Shown piece after piece: positions 1 to 9,800 of a stretch of DNA of 64,000 nt; within the stretch, counting starts at the first letter, position 1, and each line of letters starts with the position of its first letter. The stretch spans positions 91,016,001 through 91,080,000 of the forward strand of contig NC_077222.1 of assembly GCF_024763615.1 (NCBI RefSeq), given 5' to 3'. Made by a program: the position numbers and the translations under genes. The notes under the pieces are model-generated. The model searched no databases. It was not told the origin of the DNA and saw only the letters and a list, made by a program, of their open reading frames with translations. This stretch comes from Phlebotomus papatasi (lineage: Eukaryota; Arthropoda; Insecta; Diptera; Psychodidae).

Positions 1-102
1 TAAAAAGGGTAATATTTACACCGATTTCGGATCAATACTGCAGGGTAAAATTGACATTTTCGGAATGTTATATATTTTAACTTTTTCGGATTTCTCTCAG
101 TG
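1..102. repeat. Inverted-repeat element, truncated by window edge
   Basis: This stretch is the near-exact reverse complement of about 31934-32031, ending in the same CACTGAGAGAAATCCG terminus. It is one end of a small transposon-like element whose other part lies outside the window. Confidence 0.75.
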
Positions 103-1098
103 CACTAACGACATACAGTGTGTACCATTATCATAAGGTCACTTTGCAAAACTCAATTTTTTTTCTATATTGGTTTTATTTAATGTTTTTCTGCAAAATA
201 CTTTGAACTGAATTATTTTACAACTGATTATTGTAATTTTTTGACATTGCAACGGCTCTCCCATTTCCATTGAAGAAATGCTGATTTTTTTTGATTTTTC
301 AGTGTATCATAACCATAAGGTCACTTCTCAATAAGGACATTTTCTTCTATATATATTTTTATTTAATTTTTTTCCACAAAATACTTTGATTTGAACCTAT
401 TTATGATAATTTTTTGACAGCACAACATCTTTCATAATTTTTAATTGAGAGAATATATGAATTTTACACGTTTTTAATCGTATAACTGCGATAATGTCAA
501 TAAATTCTTTTGTAATATAATATTATTAAGCGAGACCATTTTTATGCAAATCTCTAAAATTAGTGATTACAGCGTTTTTATGAAGTATTTCAAGAGTGCG
601 ATTAGGCATACTATCTATTAGATTTTCGATGAACTTATCTTCAGGTTTGTTTCGGGCATCCAAAATTGTAGAATTTAACTCCATAACGTAAGTGTATTGG
701 CAAATATGAGCGTAGATATGGCAAACAAGAATCCCCCAAATATTTTCAATTAGATTAAAGTCAAGAGTTCAAGAGGTCAGGTGGCCACGGCAAGATTTTG
801 ATATTGTGAGCTCGAATGCAATCTAAATCTTTTGTTCTCACATGTATCCGAGCATTGTGAGTGATTGAAAGTGTCTCGGATTAATACAAAACGGAGTGTT
901 GCACGAGATAATTGGTTTTGGTAATGGCTAAATTTCCGATAAACCAGGTTATCGACAAACGATATAGACTGTAACCAGTAACCAGTTGTGACTGGGGTTA
1001 CGTTCAAGATTTGACCTCTCTAGACTATATCCAAAGATTTCCAAAGCATATTAAAAAAAAAGAGAAGTTGTAGGAGCCGTTTTAGAAATAAATCAATA

Positions 1099-1150
1099 TA
1101 GGGGAAAGTACTCTACCTTCGAACGTTGGCAGGGAGAGTACTTTCCTCTA
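1099..1150. repeat. Short palindromic remnant of the 55740 element
   Basis: Both ends carry TAGGGGAAAGTACTCTACC and its complement. It looks like a 52-bp internally deleted copy of the 216-bp element at 55740-55955. Confidence 0.6.
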
Positions 1151-1625
1151 CATGGTTTTGGTGAGATTTTGGAGAGGGATGAAGGGAAAATGAAGGTTAT
1201 AATAATAATCCTTGGGTAGACTCATGGGGGTTCCCTGAAGGTTACAAGTCGCTATCTTTTACGTTTGCGCTCTACAGCTGAGCTGGCGACAGCCGGACAG
1301 ATGAACAAACGGACAGACGGACGAACAGACGGAAGTTCGTATCTCATACTGTTTGGCCTTTAGTTGGATTAAGTTTACGATAACAAAAAAGAATATTCAA
1401 GAAAGATAAGTCATTTATGGGTATATTGTCGATTCATTACCGATTGTGACCGATGCAATGCATCCAGGTTGGAAATTTCAAGACCTTTCCAAAAAATCCA
1501 AATTTAATCAAATCGGTTTAAAAGCCTACCCTCCGAAGTAGTTAAACTTTTTGATTAGTTGGAAAATAAGCGGATTTTATAACTGCTTTCTCTTTCAGTT
1601 CGAGCAGTAAAAAGGTTCGTTCATA

Positions 1626-1866
1626 TAAGGTAAAGTACTCTGTAGTCGGCCGGTTTCTCAACTCGGCCAGTGCGACTATTTATTCAATTTACTTAGATTT
1701 GTTATAATATGGTCTTACCGATTTAACATTATAAGGTGTATTATATTATATATAACGTAAATCAGTGAAAATTTCATAGAAGTTGACTATAAAACGTTAA
1801 AAAATTGGTTAAATAATTCAACTGGCCGAGTTGAGAAACCGGCCGACTAGAGGGTATTTTACCTTA
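1626..1866. mobile_element. 241-bp MITE with about 45-bp terminal inverted repeats
   Basis: The left end (TAAGGTAAAGTACTCTGTAG, then TCGGCCGGTTTCTCAACTCG) pairs with the right end almost base for base. The outermost bases are TA on both sides, as expected for a TA target duplication. There is no coding capacity. Confidence 0.75.
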
Positions 1867-2215
1867 ACATAGAACCCTAAATATCTCAAATCCTTATAAC
1901 TTCGGCACAACTTTTAGATCAGGAAAATTTCATGTAATCAAAATCCACATCTCTTCCTTTCTCACATGCTTTGCATATGTCCATCTCATTCTTTCGCACT
2001 CTAAATTCGATTGAGCTAAATTGAATTTGTAGTGATGTTTAACAGAAGAAGAAGAGCGCGCGAGAACGAGATAGGCATATACAAAGAATGTGAGCAAGGA
2101 AGAGATTCGAATTTCGACTTCATGAATTTTTCCTGATCTAAAAGGTGTGCCAAGGTATCATAAATCAATTTTGAAAATTTTAAAATAGATTAAAATGTTC
2201 AATTTTGATTTAACA

Positions 2216-2444
2216 TACAGTAAACTCTCGCTCAATCGGTTCTTTTTTGATCGGGCGCAAAATTTTGTTGACAAGTTTCACGATTGATTTTAAAGGAAAT
2301 TTGTTGAAAATCGCTGTAGTTCCTTTTGTTTTATAGTGATTTGAACGCTTTTTGTGGAATTTACAATGATTTTGATGCTCAAATCACTCGATAATTTGGA
2401 TGATATTTTGCCCCAGATGCCCGATTGAGGAAGAGTCTACTGTA
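2216..2444. mobile_element. pogo/Tigger-like MITE, copy A
   Basis: It is bounded by TACAGTAAACTCTCGCTCAA and its imperfect complement ending CTACTGTA. A second copy lies at 21078-21315 with the same interior. The CAGT start with a TA duplication is typical of pogo/Tigger ends. It is non-coding. Confidence 0.7.
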
Positions 2445-3243
2445 AATTCTATGGAAAATAGAGTTCGTATCGCCCCAAAAGGGACCATTATTTTCTTCAC
2501 ATACGAATTTCTCCTTATTTTTCTCTACAAAATCTGTTTCTTATTTTAAGGATTTTAAGGTTCCAAGTCATGATTACATTTAATTTGATAGGAAACTTTA
2601 TCTCAACATCAATTTTTTACGTATTTTGAGATCATCACTATTCTTTAGGGAATGTTTCATCGATGTTTCACACAATTTTCATCAATCAACATTCTCTTAC
2701 GTATTTTCATTAAATTAGAAAGTTTCCTGACTTGCGATAAAGGCTATTTTTGTAATTTTTGATAATGAAAGATAGCGTACGTGTGAATAATTATTGATAT
2801 TGATATGAATGTGAAATTGATTTATTTGGTAAATTTTCCTAGTAAAGTGGCTATATTTCTCGATCGATTTGGATTTTTTGCGTCACTAGAAGCCTTTCTT
2901 TTGTAATTGATGGACAATAAATCATTTACGAAATAATAGGAAATGGATCTGCTGGGAATTTTTTGTGTCATTGTTGAAGCAGGTCTGAAGGATTCATACA
3001 TGTTGAGAAATCAGAGTTTTAATGAGTTCCAGAGACTAATCCCATGCCTTAGTCATACATCTACCGGCATTGCTATCGCAACTCGCAACCCCTGATTTCG
3101 CTAATCCCCATGTAGATAGAGACTCATCACTGGAAGTCTCATGTAGCTTTTAAGACGTAACTGCCTCGGGGGAAAATTTCAGTCTCGATTTTGTGCTGGA
3201 AAGGAAGAAGTGTACTCTGAAGTCTAGTCTGTTCTGCAAAGTC

Positions 3244-3963
3244 ATGAAGTGTCTCGTGATAGTGATTATTCTGGTGTGTGGAAGTAAATTCTCAGGAGGA
3301 AGTGTTATAGGGAGGCATGAACAATTTGTAAATCCTGAATTATGGCCTTCTGAGATAAATAATCCAGATGGTGCAGTGATACCGGACTGGCCTCCTACAA
3401 GTGAAGCACCTCCTGGTGGGAATACAACTCAAAATCCCATCATACCAGATTGGCCGCCTACGAGTGATGCTCCTGGGACTCCTGCACCGCCTACAACTAC
3501 AACAACTGGAGTTATTCCTGACTGGCCTCCTACAAGCGAGGCTCCAGGAACCACACCACCTCCTACAACAACAACAACTACAGGAATTATTCCGGACTGG
3601 CCACCAACTAGTGAAGCTCCAGGAACGCCTCCTCCAGGGACTACAACGACGACGACAACGACAACAACAACGACGACAACTACAACAACTACCCCAACGA
3701 CAACTACGGGGATTATTCCAGACTGGCCGCCAACAAGTGAACCTCCTGGTTCTCCAACACCTCCGCCACAAACTACAACTCCCCCATTTCCTCCAACAAC
3801 TACTGGTCTCTCCACAACTCCAACAACTCCTGCACCTCCAACAACAACGACAGTTTCAACGGATCCCACATCACCAACTTTCCCAGATCCTCTTCCTGAC
3901 TCAACCACACAAATGACACTCACTCCACCAACCCAAGGTTCTCCCTTGCAATCCAAAACATAA
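3244..3963 (+). CDS. Secreted Pro/Thr-rich repeat protein (mucin-like)
   Basis: This is a 239-codon frame. I start at ATG 3244 because the open frame to its left has only a GTG. Residues 1-20 form a hydrophobic signal peptide (KCLVIVIILVCG). The rest is low-complexity, with five copies of the octamer IPDWPPTS starting at residues 46, 67, 91, 116 and 158. These are separated by PG/PP and Thr-rich spacers, including an uninterrupted Thr run near residues 133-150. Such Pro/Thr sequence is usually heavily O-glycosylated, so a secreted mucin or cuticle, peritrophic or salivary surface protein is plausible. I see no chitin-binding Cys pattern and no membrane anchor, and I do not recognise the family. 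It appears intronless, though a 5' non-coding exon cannot be excluded. An AATAAA follows 54 bp after the stop. Confidence 0.75.
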   Translation: MKCLVIVIILVCGSKFSGGSVIGRHEQFVNPELWPSEINNPDGAVIPDWPPTSEAPPGGNTTQNPIIPDWPPTSDAPGTPAPPTTTTTGVIPDWPPTSEAPGTTPPPTTTTTTGIIPDWPPTSEAPGTPPPGTTTTTTTTTTTTTTTTTTPTTTTGIIPDWPPTSEPPGSPTPPPQTTTPPFPPTTTGLSTTPTTPAPPTTTTVSTDPTSPTFPDPLPDSTTQMTLTPPTQGSPLQSKT

Positions 3964-4017
3964 AATTCCTGCACTTAGAAATTCCTTAAAAATATTTAAT
4001 TGTATTTTTTTCATACA

Positions 4018-4023
4018 AATAAA
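4018..4023 (+). terminator. Poly(A) signal AATAAA of the repeat-protein gene
   Basis: A canonical AATAAA lies 55 bp past the stop codon at 3961-3963. Confidence 0.6.
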
Positions 4024-4133
4024 TTCCACTTAATTTAAGGTGGCAGTTGGTTTTTTTGAAATTTCATATTTTGTCTGTTCGATTTCTACTTTTCGATAGG
4101 AATATCGAAGGAATTGTCTTATCGAACTCCCAT

Positions 4134-4822
4134 CCCGTCAAATCATTGCTCTACCTGCCGATTTTACTCGGAGGTTTTTTTGAATTTTAACGGTATATTC
4201 TAGTACATTCAGAGAAAATCTGCAGATTCTCGGCAGAATTTCTCCCTAGAAAATTTGCATAACCTCCATTACTTCACAAAAATATTGTTGATTTATGAAG
4301 AAACTGTAGAAGTTATAAAGAAAATTGTATGCTCTGCTTAACAAGCATTACCGAGTACACATTTTAGATAAGTAAAAAAACTGCGAGCAAAAATACTAAT
4401 TTCTTAAAAATCGCCAATCGAATGATACAAAAACACGAAATTTTGGTCGACACTCTGTTTAAAGTTTTCACTTCACTTTTCTCTACTTGTAACACGGCGT
4501 CGCAGAATTCTTTATTTTATATAAACACCGTGATATCACTAAGAATAACTCTATAGAATTTTGCAAACTTCAGTGAAAAATTTTTCCATCTCTTCTGACA
4601 CATCTTGTCTGGAAAGTCTGGAATGTAGAAAAAATCTACAGAATATCTACAGAAATTCATCAGAGATTCGTCATAAATCTGCCGAAATATTCTGACGAAT
4701 TTTGTCCCAAGCCCAAATAAAATTCGTAAGAATATCTACAGAATTTATCTGCAGATATTCTGTAGAGGTGTAGATTTTCTCTACAGAAATCTTAAAGATA
4801 TCTGCAGATATTATTTGACGGG
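4134..4822. repeat. Possible 689-bp inverted-repeat element
   Basis: CCCGTCAAAT at the left end is matched by ATTTGACGGG at the right end. The interior from about 4610 carries many short CTACAGA/TCTGTAG and ATCTGCAGAT words in both orientations. There is no coding frame. It fills most of the interval between the repeat-protein gene and PIG-V. Confidence 0.45.
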
Positions 4823-5149
4823 ATCTCAAGAGATTTGTTTCTGGTCAAAAAGCTGTATACTTGAGGAAAAAGTCCTCAAAATCCGTGAAAAACATAAGAA
4901 AATTTACAGAAAATGCACTGATTCTGTAGAAGAAGGTCCAGAGATTTAGAAGAACGTGAAATTCATCTAGATAATGTCCAAATACACCTGAGAAAAGGTA
5001 AGAAAAACACTGTAACCTCAAAAATTTATTTGTCTCCAAGAAGCGCCCCATTTTCTGGACTTTTCTTCCTGATTTTGTACATCTCTGGCAAATTTGGTCT
5101 TTTGTAGGGTGTACTCTTCTGCCTTCAAGTGTCCGTAGGGTGTAGAATA

Positions 5150-6607
5150 ATGAGATTATCGATCCAACAATTAGCCCTTTTGAGCCGCATTCTAGTCATC
5201 TTCATTCAGTGTCTTGCAAATCTCCTTCCGGATCACGATGCCGGTGTCTTCCTCTCACCTATGGCTCCAGGGAAGCCTAGGAAGCTCGATTGGCTGGTTG
5301 AGGGATTGCTGGGTGGCTTAAGGCGATGGGATGGTCAGTATTTTCTGCACATTGCAGAATATGGTTATACTTATGAGAATGTCCTGGCTTTCTTTCCCCT
5401 CTTTCCGCTCTGTGTTCGCACAATTGGTCAGTTTTTGCAGTATCTCTTGCCATTTCTGTCCCTCAGGAGTATCTTGCTGCTCGTGGCAGTGAGTCTCAAT
5501 GTGTACTTTTTCGTAAAAGCCACACAGAGTTTGTATGAATTGAGTTTCCGGGTATTGGGTCAGAGAAGTCGCGCTAAAATTGTGGCTGTCTTGTTCTGCT
5601 TCAATCCCTCCTCGATATTCTTCACTGCTCCCTATTCTGAGAGCTTATTCGCCTGGCTTACATTCACTTTTATGCGTCAATGTGTCCAGGACATCTCGGT
5701 ATCGATAACCTTCCCTCTGAGCCTCAGTATTCTCTGTCGCTCCAATGGTCTCCTCAACATTGGTTTCCTCTTCTATTTCGCCCTGAGGAAAATAATCCGG
5801 GAATTGAGTGTAAAGACGTTCCTGGGAGTTGTGCTCAAATCGGCTGTGATATCATTCTTCGTGGTCTTTCACTTTGGTCTCCTCCAGGCCTATCACTTCT
5901 ACCTCTTCTGCCATCAGCTCAACATTAAATTCCCACAGCACGTTGTTGATTATGCCCAGGAGATGAATTTCACAATGGCAGGGAATAAGACAGAATTCTC
6001 TTCGCCCTGGTGCTCTCAGAAAATCCCAATGGCCTACAGCTATGTCCAGAGTCACTACTGGGACGTGGGATTTATGAGATACTATGAATTCAAACAACTG
6101 CCCAATTTTCTCCTGGCCATGCCAATTGTCATTGTCATTCTCAGTAAATTCCTTCACTACGTCCGATGCTTTCCAAGGTATTCCCTCCGGCTGGGAATCT
6201 TCGTCTCAGATTCTCTGCTCAGGACAATGAGAAAGGCCGATAGGGACACCTTTGTCTTTGTCATCCATGCCACAGTTCTCACGGTCTTCTGCATCTTCTT
6301 CATCCATGTCCAAGTGACCACGAGGATGCTGGCTTCGGCCAGTCCTGTGCTCTACTGGACAGTTGCAGAAACTTTTCGCTACGTCAAGACGACGACGCCT
6401 GAAGAAGTTGCCCAGAAGAGCCTAAGGGCCAAAGTCACCAGCAAGGTCATGAGCATTGACGAGGAGACAGATTCAATAGACACAGACTTCCTGGAACACT
6501 GCTGGTGGGAGAAATCTAATCACAGCGGACGTGTCCTTGCAGTCTGGTTTCTCCTCTATTTCATCGTGGGCATTGTGCTCTTCAGCAACTTCCTGCCGTG
6601 GACTTAA
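5150..6607 (+). CDS. PIGV: PIG-V, GPI mannosyltransferase 2
   Basis: This 485-codon intronless frame matches the PIG-V/Gpi18 family (human protein about 493 aa). The enzyme adds the second mannose to the GPI-anchor precursor in the ER lumen, using dolichol-phosphate mannose. It is a multi-pass membrane protein, and many hydrophobic segments are visible. Family landmarks occur in order: RWDGQYFLHIAEYGY with the conserved luminal WD of the active-site loop, AFFPLFPL, FNPSSIFFTAPYSESLF, and CRSNGLLNIGF. The start is ATG 5150; the frame is open further left only with a GTG. The C-terminus ends in a final hydrophobic helix. The first AATAAA overlaps the TAA stop. The next gene, DHX34, starts only 132 bp downstream on the same strand. 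Fly homologues of PIG-V are known as veg. Confidence 0.93.
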   Translation: MRLSIQQLALLSRILVIFIQCLANLLPDHDAGVFLSPMAPGKPRKLDWLVEGLLGGLRRWDGQYFLHIAEYGYTYENVLAFFPLFPLCVRTIGQFLQYLLPFLSLRSILLLVAVSLNVYFFVKATQSLYELSFRVLGQRSRAKIVAVLFCFNPSSIFFTAPYSESLFAWLTFTFMRQCVQDISVSITFPLSLSILCRSNGLLNIGFLFYFALRKIIRELSVKTFLGVVLKSAVISFFVVFHFGLLQAYHFYLFCHQLNIKFPQHVVDYAQEMNFTMAGNKTEFSSPWCSQKIPMAYSYVQSHYWDVGFMRYYEFKQLPNFLLAMPIVIVILSKFLHYVRCFPRYSLRLGIFVSDSLLRTMRKADRDTFVFVIHATVLTVFCIFFIHVQVTTRMLASASPVLYWTVAETFRYVKTTTPEEVAQKSLRAKVTSKVMSIDEETDSIDTDFLEHCWWEKSNHSGRVLAVWFLLYFIVGIVLFSNFLPWT

Positions 6608-6612
6608 ATAAA
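6607..6612 (+). terminator. Poly(A) signal overlapping the PIG-V stop
   Basis: AATAAA begins on the last base of the TAA stop. A second AATAAA at 6638-6643 is probably the one used, given the usual spacing to a cleavage site. Confidence 0.55.
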
Positions 6613-6739
6613 GAATTCTTTGTAATTGCGATTGTCAATAAAATTCTTCCAATATCAATCATTTGCTCTTTGGCATTTTCTTTAATTTCCCTCTGGTTTT
6701 CTTTTATCTTTTCATGTGAAGACCCCTGGATGACGCACG

Positions 6740-6814
6740 ATGGGCAGGAAGAGCTCAAAGAGACGTCACAGCGACAGCAGCGACGAGGAAGAATGTCCCA
6801 GGAAGAATCCAAAG
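6740..6814 (+). CDS. DHX34: DHX34 exon 1 (N-terminal tail)
   Basis: ATG at 6740 opens 25 codons (MGRKSSKRRHSDSSDEEE, then CPRKNPK) ending at a clean AAG|GTTAGT donor in phase 0. Phase 0 matches the acceptor proposed at 15344/15345. The assignment to DHX34 rests on phase, strand and lack of another downstream partner, not on homology, because the tail is not conserved. Confidence 0.6.
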
Positions 6815-9800
6815 GTTAGTGGAAATTTTTTAATAAAAATAATTTTTGAAAAGCATAAATTAGGCCTCTAATTTATTTTAATATTTTTATTATATTTTTA
6901 ATTTTATAAAACTATATTCTAAATTTAAATTCTACTGACCAAAAAGGCCATAGTTTAAAATTGGAAAGGTATTGAATTGTTCCAAAAAAATACTATATAT
7001 ACATGAAGCGCTTGGGTTCTTTTATAAACTTTTTTTAAAGTCTTTTATTTAGTCAAAAAAAAAATAAATAAATAAATAGAAAATAAAGAGGCGACAAAGT
7101 GTCCCCTGTTTTGCGAAATGCTTGAATTTGTGGGTTTGATGCTGTATCTTAAAAGTGCTTTTGCATTATTTACCGTTTACACCGGTTCAGAACCGATTTT
7201 TAAACTCAAAAGATCGCCCAAAATCAATTGATTTTCGGATAAGACTTAGTTCTTGATGAATTACCGATTCATTACCGGTTCATAACCGACTGAAACCGGT
7301 TCAGATTTGTCAGAAATTCCAAGACCTTTCCAACGAGCCCAAACATACCCCATTCGGTTGATAAATACGCTCTCTAGAACCTTTTTAACCTTTAACCTTG
7401 AAAAACCGGTATTAGGAATTATTCAACGGTATTTTCGAATGTGTATGAAATGTGTGCCTAAAGGCAACCTCTAAAACATATCATCTGATCAAAATGAAAG
7501 TATTCTAACTCAGATTTTCGTAGACTTTGAATTATTGATTACAAAGGGTAAAATAAGTTAATTCAAAACCTGCTCCAAATGGAAATTTTTCGCTACTCCA
7601 AATGGAAACATCATTGTTCTCACGATAAATACAGTACTAAATTATTATATTTATATATTTTCTATACCACAGTTTTATTATTTAGCTAATTTTGCTCCAA
7701 ATAAAGCAAAAATCCATTCATGTTCAAAAATTTTAATTTGTTAATTTCTCAGAAAAATTAAAAGTGTGCCTTTTCACCATGGAATTTTTATCGATTGACC
7801 ATGTTTTCCAATGAAAAACGCAATAACGTCACTGTTATTTATTCGTTTTGTTGAACATTTATATCATATTTCTGTCTAATTTTAGTTAAATTAAGTGCTA
7901 ATCTTTATTGTTAATGCTACGTGAAGTTTTCAAATGAAATAATTACTTATTTTGTGAACAAAAAGGGTTTTTCTGAAGTGTCTGTTAATGCTTAAATCGG
8001 TGACAGCCAAAATCCCAAAAGCCAAATTCCCGAACGCCAAAATCCCGAAAAGGCCAAAATTCCGAAAGCCAAAATCCCGAAAGCCAAAATCCCGAATTTT
8101 CAAAATCCTGAGAGGGATGAAATTATATGGAGAAAATTGTTTAGATTAATTTCCTAAGACACAGAAGATTTCCCTTTGCCTCCAGCAAGCGCGGGTACAA
8201 TCGTGGGAGTAGCTGTGACACTTTTAAGAATTCGGGATCTTGGCTTTCGGGATTTTGACCCATTCGGGATTTTGGCTTTCGGGATTTTGGCGTTCGAGAT
8301 TTTGACCGGGACCCGCTTCAATAGGAAACCCCGGAAATATGTTTTTTTTTTGGAGACATTTTCTTATTGTTTTAGATGGTAAAGGAGAAAAGATCAGGAA
8401 TAAGAACAAATTCTGCACTCACGAGCAACTCAACAAGGTTTTGGAAGCCTTTCGTCGCGGTTTCACTTACGTTCTTTGTCTCCAATTAGAAACATTCCCT
8501 TGTCTCCATTTGGATTAATTTGTTTCCAATAGAAGCATTTCACACTCACGTATTTTTCTCGTATTTAAGAAGTTTTCAAATTATATCTAAAGAATTTTCA
8601 CTAAACAGTAACATTCTAGAAGAGTCAAGGAGCAAATTTATGTAATTTTCCTCAGAAAAAAAATCAACTTGTTGAATACTCTGTCAAAGTTAAAGCGTCT
8701 GGAAATAGTTTTGAATTAGGACATTTACCCTACTGATCGAAAAATGCATAAAATTTTACCTGTAAACTATTTATTACTGCTCGAACACAAAGACAGAGCA
8801 GTTATATAATCGTTTTTCCATTGTTATTAAATTAAATTGTTCAATGTTACAGCATCTGTGTATTTAGAACAATTTCCAATAAAATACAAATACGCACATA
8901 ATACGCAGTTCAAAATTGGTTTTACGGGTTTGAAGGAACCGAAGAATGATCAATGTAATCGCTATGTGTATCATAAGTTTGAAAACGACGAAGGAGGTTT
9001 TGAGAATCATCAAAACGGTAAACAAAATTTAAGCGGAATTTATTCATGCAAATATTGATCCTGATACAAAAGCATTGAGCAACAAAAATAAATTTGTCCC
9101 TGTCTTTGATAAGAGTGATAACCCTTTAAGGACGATTGGGACACAAGTGACCCAAAAGTGATTTTTTTCCTACGTTTAGCTAAAGTTATCTCTTGCATTG
9201 AAAAATCAGAAAAATATGATTTTTTCTGACCCCCAATTTTTGACATTGTCCTTAAAAAAATCATTATTACCTATTCATAACCGGTTGTGATCTGTTCAGG
9301 CTTGTCAAGAATTTCAAGACCTTTCCAATGAGCCCAAACAAAACCCCATTCGGTTGAGAAATACGCTCTCTGGAGCCTTTTTTACCTTTGACCTTGAAAA
9401 ACCGTTATTAGGAATGTTTCAACGACATTTCTTATATAAACGCAAGGTAAAACATACAAAAATGATTAAAAAAAACATCTCACGTCGCGTTTTCGAACAA
9501 TCCCAAAAACATGTGTAAGGTATCATTTTATTTATTCATTTCTCTTACTGTTTTTTATTCTTTATCTCGCACTTATACATTTTATTAAGTCTTCTGATAT
9601 CTCCTGCGCTTAGGTGAGTTCTTTGACCAATTTTTGCTGTAGGATCCTTGGGAATTATGGTAGGTAGTCCATTATTTGAGAAAGCATCTCTTTTATAGTG
9701 CAAAACGCTACCGTAGTCATATTTTTCTCCAAAACGTGTCACATTCACATCAGAATACTTGCTAAAATTATCTTTTGAGTCTGATCGGATGTTTTTCCAC

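Larger units (their letters stand above)
103..3243. other. Gene-free repeat mosaic
   Basis: No convincing coding exon was seen. The stretch holds three palindromic elements listed separately, a degenerate ACCGATT/AAGACCTTTCC dispersed repeat near 1430-1540, and an inverted pair at about 1905-2160 built around TTTTAGATCAGGAAAATTTC and its complement, which recurs near 56.3 and 59.8 kb. The last 300 bp may include the promoter or 5' exon of the gene at 3244, but no TATA box is evident. Confidence 0.6.

Noticed and set aside
3340..3974. Three long frames on both strands over the Thr/Pro repeat gene
   Set aside because: They are shadows produced by the ACA/ACT repeat; only the + frame from 3244 has a signal peptide and a stop next to a poly(A) signal.
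8176..8418. Frames on both strands near 8.2-8.4 kb, and similar ones at 40.0 and 47.1 kb
   Set aside because: They are translations of the CGGGATTTTGGC word arrays, hence their repeated FGILAF/PKSQNPE residues.
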